A stretch of 64,000 nt of DNA from Streptomyces spinoverrucosus (GTDB lineage: Bacteria; Actinomycetota; Actinomycetes; Streptomycetales; Streptomycetaceae). Position 1 is the first letter of the stretch. The number at the start of each line of letters is the position of its first letter. The stretch covers positions 124,001-188,000 of the forward strand of contig NZ_BJND01000023.1 in NCBI RefSeq assembly GCF_006539505.1, written 5' to 3'. The notes below the pieces were generated by a model, which ran no database searches, was not told the DNA's origin, and worked only from the letters and a program-made list of their open reading frames with translations. The position numbers were made by a program, and so were the translations under genes. Below, piece by piece: positions 58,122 through 64,000 of the stretch.

Positions 58122-60728
58122 GTGAGCGAGATACCAGCGAAGGCCACGGAGTCCGAGGACCCGTCGGACGGCGCGAGTACACAGGCCGCGGGTGCCTACG
58201 GGGAGCCGGCGTCTTCGGATGCGCTGTGGCAGAGCAGTCCGCCCGGCTCGATCTACGACTACATCAAGGTCGCGTCCTTCTCCATCGGCCCCGACGGACT
58301 GATCGAGCAGTGGAGCCTGCGCGCCGAGAACCTCTTCGGCATCCCGGCCGCGCGCGCCGTCGGGACCGACCCCATCGAGGCGTTCATCGACCCCGATCTG
58401 CGCGAGCGCGGACAACGGAAGATGGCCGAGATCCTCGACGGTCGGGAGTGGACCGGTGTCGTGCCCTTCCGGCTGCCGGAGACGGCCGACGGCGGGCGCG
58501 GCGGCACGGGGCTCGCCGAGGTCTATGTGATGCCGACGCGCACCGAGGACGGCGAGAAAGCGGCCGTCTGTATCGTCGTCGACGTACGCGTGCTGCGCCG
58601 TATCGAGACCGACCTCGCCGCCTCGCAGTCGATTTTCGGTCAATCCCCGTTCGGCTTCCTGCTGATCGACCCCGACTTGAAGGTGCGGCGCGCCAACCAG
58701 CGGTTCGCCTCCGTCTTCGGCGGCACACCCGACGACCACCGCGGCCGCGGGGTCCACGACTATCTGCCGCGCGGTGAGGCCGAACGGGTCGACGCGACGC
58801 TGCGCCGGGTCCTGGAAACCGGCGACAGCATCACGGACATGCACGTCACGGGCTTCGTACCCGGCTCCGACGAACGCCGGCACTGGTCGGTCAACCTCTA
58901 CCGGGTGCACAGCGGAAGCGGCCGCCCGATCGGCATCGCCTGGCTCGGAACCGACATCACCTCCCGCCGCGCCGCCGCCCGCGAGGCCGCCGCCGCCCGG
59001 CGCAATCTCGCCCTCCTCAACGAGGCCGGCGCGCGCATCGGCAACTCCCTCGACTTGGAGACCACCGCCCGCGAACTCCTCGACGTCGTCGTCCCCGGCT
59101 TCTGCGACCTGGCCACGGTCGACCTCTACCAGGGCCTCCTGGTCGGCGATCAGATCCCGCAGGGACTCGCCGACGGCAGCGCCGAACTGCGCCGCGTCGC
59201 CTTCGCCAGCGCGGTCTCCGACGCGCCCTTCGCCGGCACCGGCAAGCCGGTCACGGTCGGCGCGGTCCACCACTACCCCTTCAACTCGCCCTGTGCCGAC
59301 GCCCTGCGCACGGCCCGCCCGCGGACCGTCCCCGCCGAGGAGGGCGGCCTCGTCCAGTCCACGCTCGCCGTGCCGATGGTCGCCCACGACACGGTCGTAG
59401 GACTCGCGCAGTTCTCGCGGACGAAGGGCAGCGAGCCGTTCGGCGACCGGGACCGCGACCTGGCGGTGGAGTTGGCCGCGCGGGCCGCGGTCTGCATCGA
59501 CAATGCGCGCCTGTACCGCCGTGAGCACGAACGCGCGTTGATACTGCAACGGTCCCTGCTCCCGCCCGGCGACCCGGTCGCCTCCGGCCTCGACATCGCC
59601 TGCCGCTACCTGCCAGGGAACGCCTCCACCGGCCGCCCCAGCGAGGTCGGCGGCGACTGGTTCGACGTCATCGAACTGCCCGGCCACCGTACGGCGTTGG
59701 TGGTGGGCGACGTCATGGGCCGAGGCCTGCGCGCCGCCGTCGCCATGGGCGAACTCCGTACGGCGGTCCGTACGCTGGCCCAGCTCGACCTCGAACCGGC
59801 CGAGGTGCTCTCCCACTTGGACGAGATCGCCCGTGGCCTCGGCACCCCCGGCGGCATCCAGCAGGCCACGCGGGCCGCCCGCCGTCCCCGCGAGGCGGAT
59901 CTGTCCGAGGTGTACCTGGCGACGTGCGTGTACGCGGTCTACGACTCCGTCACCCGCCGGTGCACCTTCGCCAACGCGGGCCATCTGCCGCCGGTCCTGG
60001 TCGAACCCGGCGATGCGGCACTGATGCTCGACGTACCGCCGGGCCTGCCGCTGGGCGTGGGCGGGGAGCCGTTCGAGGAGGTCGAGGTGGAACTCCCCGA
60101 AGGCGCGCTTTTGGCTCTCTACACGGATGGACTGGTCGAATCCCGCGACCACCCGCTGGACGAGGGACTCCAGGCCTTCGTCGGGGCGCTCACCGACCCG
60201 GCCCGCCCGCTGGAGGACGTCTGCGACCAGGTCCTCAACACCCTCGACACCCACCACGGCGAGGACGACATCGCCCTGCTCATGGCCCGCGTCCAGGGCC
60301 TGCCCGCCGAGTCGGTCGGCGACTGGACGCTCCCGCGAGAGCCGCGCAGCGTGGGCCGGGCCCGGGAGTACGCGCGCGGCCAGCTCCTCAGCTGGGACCT
60401 GGAGCCGCTGGTCGACACGACGGAACTACTGGTCAGCGAACTGGTCACCAACGCGCTGCGGTACGGCGAGGGCGAGATCAGACTCCGTCTGCTGCTGGAC
60501 CGCACCCTGGTCTGCGAAGTCTGGGACTCGGGCCTGGTCCAGCCCCGCCGCCGCCGCGCCCGCGACACCGACGAGGGCGGCCGCGGCCTCCAACTCGTCG
60601 GCCTGTTGTCGGCCGCGTGGGGCTCCCGCCGGACGCACCGCGGCAAGACGGTGTGGTTCGAACTGCCGCTGCCGGACGGGGAGAACGGGGTGGTGGACCC
60701 GGCGGAGGCGTTGCTGAGTCTGTTCTAG
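58122..60728 (+). CDS. PAS-GAF-PP2C phosphatase with C-terminal HATPase
   Basis: Encodes 868 residues from GTG at 58122 with GGAGGGGAC upstream. PAS domains (about 45-145 and 155-290; FGQSPFGFLLIDPDLKVRRANQRFASVFG) lead into a GAF-like domain (about 310-480, RRNLALLNEAGARIGNSLDLE). The SpoIIE-type phosphatase has SEVGGDWFDVIELPGHRTALVVGDVMGRG and HHGEDDIALLMARV. The C-terminal GHKL domain has LLVSELVTNALRYGEG and DEGGRGLQLVGLLSAAWGS. A sensor for partner-switching sigma control. Confidence 0.95.
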   Translation: MSEIPAKATESEDPSDGASTQAAGAYGEPASSDALWQSSPPGSIYDYIKVASFSIGPDGLIEQWSLRAENLFGIPAARAVGTDPIEAFIDPDLRERGQRKMAEILDGREWTGVVPFRLPETADGGRGGTGLAEVYVMPTRTEDGEKAAVCIVVDVRVLRRIETDLAASQSIFGQSPFGFLLIDPDLKVRRANQRFASVFGGTPDDHRGRGVHDYLPRGEAERVDATLRRVLETGDSITDMHVTGFVPGSDERRHWSVNLYRVHSGSGRPIGIAWLGTDITSRRAAAREAAAARRNLALLNEAGARIGNSLDLETTARELLDVVVPGFCDLATVDLYQGLLVGDQIPQGLADGSAELRRVAFASAVSDAPFAGTGKPVTVGAVHHYPFNSPCADALRTARPRTVPAEEGGLVQSTLAVPMVAHDTVVGLAQFSRTKGSEPFGDRDRDLAVELAARAAVCIDNARLYRREHERALILQRSLLPPGDPVASGLDIACRYLPGNASTGRPSEVGGDWFDVIELPGHRTALVVGDVMGRGLRAAVAMGELRTAVRTLAQLDLEPAEVLSHLDEIARGLGTPGGIQQATRAARRPREADLSEVYLATCVYAVYDSVTRRCTFANAGHLPPVLVEPGDAALMLDVPPGLPLGVGGEPFEEVEVELPEGALLALYTDGLVESRDHPLDEGLQAFVGALTDPARPLEDVCDQVLNTLDTHHGEDDIALLMARVQGLPAESVGDWTLPREPRSVGRAREYARGQLLSWDLEPLVDTTELLVSELVTNALRYGEGEIRLRLLLDRTLVCEVWDSGLVQPRRRRARDTDEGGRGLQLVGLLSAAWGSRRTHRGKTVWFELPLPDGENGVVDPAEALLSLF

Positions 60729-60848
60729 ACCGGGGTCTGACGGTCGGCTGGAGCAAGGGCGTTCCTTCGTGGGCCGATGCCCTTTCGGGGCCGGGGGCGA
60801 GCCGGTCTCCCGTGGAGCGGTGCAGACATAGCCGGCGGCCTCTGGGGG

Positions 60849-62510
60849 CTACCGAGGCTCGGCCGCCTGCAGAAGCCGGGGCGGCAGATAAGGGGAGCTG
60901 ATGCGGATCCGCCAGCCCCTGCGACGGGCGTGGCAGGCCAGAGCCAGAATGCCCAAGTCGATTGCGGCGTCCGCGTCGTCGCCGCGGTCCGCCACGGCGA
61001 AGTGGTCACGGTGTGCTTCCAGGGCGTCGATGAGGGCCAGGTTGAAGCTCTCCTCGTCGCCCTCGACGAGTTGGGAGAGCAGGATGGCGGGTGGCAGCTG
61101 AAAGCCCCACCTGGCCACCTTGTCCAGGTCTGCCAGAGCGCGGTCCATGGCGGGCTCGGGATCGTCGGCGCGCAGGTAGGCGTGCAGTGCCTGGTAGTAC
61201 GACGCGTAGGCGGAGCCGTCCGCGAGAACGCCGGGGTCGATGAGTACCAGAGGGGCCAGATGCTCACGCCTGCCGGTGATCAGGGCAAAGTACGTCGCGG
61301 TGAGCCACTGCGGTGCCTTGACGGAGGAGGCGGCAGCCGCTCCGAACCGGGACCCCAGGGCGACGTTTTCGAGTTGCTGGTCGCTGACCTCGGCACCGAG
61401 GGTGGCGCGGAACTTGAACAGCAGTTCCTGGTCGCGCATGGCATCCAGCAGTTGTGTGGCGGAGACCGACTCGTCATCGCCGCATGCGAGGACTGCGCGC
61501 GTCCCTCGCTCGAAGATGGCTTCACTCTCCGGGTTCATCGGGCGTGGATTCTCCGGGCGGCCGACGAAGACGGGACCGGCGCCGAGTTCCGCGACCGCGT
61601 CCGGGCGCCGCTCTCTGCCGTACGCCTTGACCCGCGGTCCCGCGGACTCGAACCCGGTCACCAGTGCCCGCGGCAGGTAGCCGGATTCGACCGGTGGCTG
61701 CCAACCCTCTCGGCGGTGAGCAAGAGCCGCCAGCGCCAAGGGAATGAGGGGCAGCAGGGAGCGGGGCGTGGCGTCGGGCGCGCCGCGTTGGTAGGTCAGC
61801 AGGGCGGCGAGCGCGGTGCGGAAGTCCTCCCGGTCGCCGGCCGCCATGGCACGCAGGGCGGACAGTGCGGTGGTTTCGAGGATGTCGCCGGAGTCACTGT
61901 TGTGAGTGTGAATCCGGGCAAGCGCGGCGTCCAGCGCGGCCAGCTTCTCCGCGCGGGACGGCGGGAAGTTCTGGTCGTCGTCCCCGAGGTCCCCGAAAAC
62001 GTATGCCATCAGACCGTTGATCAGCTCTCCGGCCGGGCGTCCCGCACAGTCACGCTGGCACTTCTGGCGGGCGAAGTGGAACGCCTCCCCGTGCCATTCG
62101 GCCCGCCCGGCGAGGAGTGCCAAACAGAAGGCATCGATCCACTCCCCTGCGGTAATGGACTCTGCCTTGCCCGCTGACTCGCCCTGTTCGTAGGTCATGC
62201 CGAAGTTGACGTAGTGGAGGAATACCTCGAAGTGGGCAACAGGGTAGTAGGCGGCGAACGCCACCTTGCCGACTGCTGCCTCGGCGGCGTCGAGCAGGAC
62301 CGCCTTGGCCTCTGGGACGTCCAGGTCAGGGTGTTCCAAGGACAGCGCCCCGAGGTAGTCGAGGAATGCCGTACCGACCATCCACCAGTCGTGCCCGGTG
62401 ATGGGCCCGGCCTTCGACATGCCGTGCACCACCCGGCCGATCCTGTTGGTGAAGTCTTCACGCGCCGCCGTTGCCGTAGCGGCGCTCACCGAGTGCCGTT
62501 CTATCCGCAT
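60849..62510 (-). CDS. Imm49-family immunity protein
   Basis: Encodes 553 residues from ATG at 62510 with GGGAACGGGA upstream. An all-helical, probably duplicated repeat protein (MVGTAFLDYLGALSLEHPDLDVPEAKAVL; ITAGEWIDAFCLALLAGRAEWHGEAF; TATYFALITGRREHLAPL) that matches Streptomyces Imm49-like proteins of the same length. The family is named as a polymorphic-toxin immunity family. No toxin gene lies next to it, so it may be an orphan immunity gene or have another role. Confidence 0.75.
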   Translation of the reverse strand: MRIERHSVSAATATAAREDFTNRIGRVVHGMSKAGPITGHDWWMVGTAFLDYLGALSLEHPDLDVPEAKAVLLDAAEAAVGKVAFAAYYPVAHFEVFLHYVNFGMTYEQGESAGKAESITAGEWIDAFCLALLAGRAEWHGEAFHFARQKCQRDCAGRPAGELINGLMAYVFGDLGDDDQNFPPSRAEKLAALDAALARIHTHNSDSGDILETTALSALRAMAAGDREDFRTALAALLTYQRGAPDATPRSLLPLIPLALAALAHRREGWQPPVESGYLPRALVTGFESAGPRVKAYGRERRPDAVAELGAGPVFVGRPENPRPMNPESEAIFERGTRAVLACGDDESVSATQLLDAMRDQELLFKFRATLGAEVSDQQLENVALGSRFGAAAASSVKAPQWLTATYFALITGRREHLAPLVLIDPGVLADGSAYASYYQALHAYLRADDPEPAMDRALADLDKVARWGFQLPPAILLSQLVEGDEESFNLALIDALEAHRDHFAVADRGDDADAAIDLGILALACHARRRGWRIRISSPYLPPRLLQAAEPR

Positions 62511-62686
62511 GTCCCGTTCCCCGTGGCCGTTCATCACCATCTCACCCTAGATCAGCGGGCGAGGTCACTGCCTGGCCCGGCCGACCGACAACCGCCCCCG
62601 GCGCATTGAACCCTCGGGTGCCCGGCAAGGGATGCGGCGGGCGTCACTGACAGCGGCTGCATTCCCGTGATCTCCGTGTGGCGGGC

Positions 62687-62902
62687 TCAGGCCTCCGTCT
62701 TGCCTGCCCAGCCGGAAACCGGCGTTTTCAGGGCTTCGACGAAGGTGGTGAAGGCTCCGGTTGGGATGGTGAGGGTTGCTCTGGTGGGGGCCTTGGAGTC
62801 GCGGATGGCTATGTGGGTGTCGCGATGTACAACCTCCACACAGGCGTTGCCCTCGCCGCCGCCGGAGAAGGACGACTTCTGCCAGGTGCCGGGGGTGATC
62901 AT
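62687..62902 (-). CDS. DUF397 domain protein
   Basis: Encodes 71 residues from ATG at 62902, with AAGGAGC about 11 bases upstream, inside the end of the XRE gene. WQKSSFSGGGEGNACVEV and the IRDSKAPTRATLTIP strand define DUF397. These small proteins pair with XRE/DUF5753 regulators encoded next to them, in the BldB/WhiJ-type systems of Streptomyces. Confidence 0.93.
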   Translation of the reverse strand: MITPGTWQKSSFSGGGEGNACVEVVHRDTHIAIRDSKAPTRATLTIPTGAFTTFVEALKTPVSGWAGKTEA

Positions 62903-62906
62903 GTGC

Positions 62907-63758
62907 TCACAGCTCCTTCGCCAGCCTGTGGATGAAGTCACGCGAACGGTCGGGTTCGAGTGACACCGCTTCTAGCCTACGGAAGAGCGTTCGAAAGCGG
63001 TTGAGTTGGGCTTGGGCGTCAATGAATGCCGTGCCGTGCGGACCGTCGCGTACGACGGTGTCAAGCTGGGAGACGGGGCCGCCCGCATACACCATGGCGC
63101 TTCCCGCTCCGGCAAAGCCGTCCAGATCGAAGGGGATGACGCGCACGGTGACTTGGTCGGCTTCGGAGAGTTCCAGGATGCGGGCGAACTGAGCCTGTAC
63201 TGCGGCACGGTCGCCGACCCTGATGCGCAGCGCCGCTTCGTGGATCACGGTCACGTACGGGGTCGGACTGGGGCGCTCGATAATGACCCTGCGTTTCATC
63301 CGGTGGTCCACCCGGTGCTCCACCTCGTCGTCCGGGAACTCCGGGTTCACGTAGGAGAAGAGCGCTCGGGCGTAGTCCTTGGTCTGCAGCAGGCCTGGGA
63401 CGTGCAGGAAGTCCACGTCCCACCGGTAGTCGGCGTGGTGCTCCAGCTCGGCCAGATCCAGGAACGATGTAGGAAGATGGCCCCGGTACTCCTCCCACCA
63501 GCCTCGTGTCCGGTCCGTCGCCATCGCCACCAGGGCATCGATCAACTGATGATCCGGGCAGGCGTAGTTGGCTGCGAGCCGACGCAGCCGCTGCTCACTC
63601 ACGCCTGAGATCCCGGACTCGATCTGGCTCATTTGGACAGAGTTCACGCCAAGGAGGCTCGCCGCCTCGGTTGCCTTGAGCCCTGCTGCTTCACGCATCT
63701 TCCGCAGTTCGGCGCCCAGGCGTACCTGGCGTGCCGTGGGGTGCTGCCTTACTGGCAC
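62907..63758 (-). CDS. XRE regulator with DUF5753 domain
   Basis: Encodes 283 residues from GTG at 63758 with GAAGAAGGA upstream. The N-terminal helix-turn-helix (10-70) is LGAELRKMREAAGLKATEAASLLGVNSVQMSQIESG. The C-terminal DUF5753 domain (about 95-280) has FLHVPGLLQTKDYARALF, YVTVIHEAALRIRVG and RVIPFDLDGFAGAGSAMVY. It works with the DUF397 partner encoded 4 bp downstream and probably controls development or secondary metabolism. Confidence 0.95.
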   Translation of the reverse strand: MPVRQHPTARQVRLGAELRKMREAAGLKATEAASLLGVNSVQMSQIESGISGVSEQRLRRLAANYACPDHQLIDALVAMATDRTRGWWEEYRGHLPTSFLDLAELEHHADYRWDVDFLHVPGLLQTKDYARALFSYVNPEFPDDEVEHRVDHRMKRRVIIERPSPTPYVTVIHEAALRIRVGDRAAVQAQFARILELSEADQVTVRVIPFDLDGFAGAGSAMVYAGGPVSQLDTVVRDGPHGTAFIDAQAQLNRFRTLFRRLEAVSLEPDRSRDFIHRLAKEL

Positions 63759-63984
63759 GGCGTCCTTCTTCCTTCAACAGCCCTGGTGGGACGACTCGTT
63801 GGAGGGTCAGACTAGGTGATCTGCTTGCACGGACTGAAATTTATGACCTACCGTCAGTGACGCGACGCGCGCGCTGCGGAATGTCGGAGTGTCGGAAGCG
63901 CACCGCACCGTCCTGCCACGACGGGGGCGGCACTGCCACCGCCCGGTCGGCCGCGATCCCTCTCTAGCCGAATGGAGTTCAGGC

Positions 63985-64000
63985 ATGTCCGAGAACGAAA
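63985..64000 (+). CDS. 5' end of a gene cut by the window edge
   Basis: ATG at 63985, preceded by ATGGAG about 12 bases upstream, starts a frame of M-S-E-N-E that continues past the last base. It is divergent from the XRE gene. Identity cannot be judged. Confidence 0.4.

Overview
The window is a very GC-rich actinobacterial chromosome segment, almost certainly Streptomyces. The evidence is strong third-position GC, a WhiB-like regulator (wblI type), SpoIIE/PP2C-HATPase regulators, a DUF397/XRE pair, several leaderless genes, and intergenic repeats of a kind that recur through Streptomyces genomes. Gene order oxyR-ahpC-ahpD, fumC-fumB-DUF1707-wblI-glpX, xseB-xseA, ispH is the conserved Streptomyces core arrangement.

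Bases 1-34 kb are core chromosome: an LLM-type oxidoreductase (cut by the window start), DinB and methyltransferase genes, uppS, a PIN-PhoH protein, a secreted SLT lysozyme-like protein, an AI-2E family transporter, the OxyR/AhpCD peroxide defence locus with a probable OxyR operator and a terminator-like hairpin in the ahpC leader, an ABC exporter with its PadR regulator, an SPFH protein, a class A PBP, a PP2C phosphatase, both fumarase classes, GlpX, ExoVII, IspH, polyphosphate glucokinase and YchF. An APC permease gene in this stretch is broken by two frameshifts and a nonsense codon.

From about 34 to 40.3 kb the sequence looks like accessory DNA and decay. It holds a TetR gene with a perfect 22-bp palindromic operator and its divergent partner, a multiply frameshifted remnant of a zinc-ribbon integrase next to a DUF6000 gene, an archaeal-type ATPase, and a DHA2 transporter that lacks a TM3/TM4 segment beside a short MarR gene.

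From 40.4 to 49.1 kb there is an apparently complete, tightly coupled RiPP gene cluster that I cannot match to a described class. It has a 43-aa acidic precursor ending ESVAFHAFRFKAVS, an intergenic stem-loop, an MFS exporter, a UPF0489 (peptide-arginase-like) protein with TPRs, a B12-binding radical SAM enzyme with a CX4CX2C motif, an MNIO/DUF692-like enzyme and its partner, a JmjC/cupin_4 oxygenase and a short TldD protease. Genes from the exporter onward mostly overlap by a few bases. The chemistry suggested is Arg-to-ornithine conversion, C-methylation or other radical chemistry, iron-dependent oxidation, hydroxylation and leader removal on a Cys-free core. Several genes carry in-frame 15-bp tandem repeats, and the radical SAM start site is repeated four times.

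From 49.1 to 64 kb the window returns to ordinary Streptomyces genes: a LysR/SDR pair, a subtilase with a convergent serpin whose stop codons abut, a DUF4190 protein, a GntR regulator, small SPOR and NUDIX proteins, an anti-sigma-type HATPase, a PAS-GAF-PP2C-HATPase phosphatase, an Imm49 immunity protein, and a DUF397/XRE pair. A last gene begins at 63985 and runs off the window.
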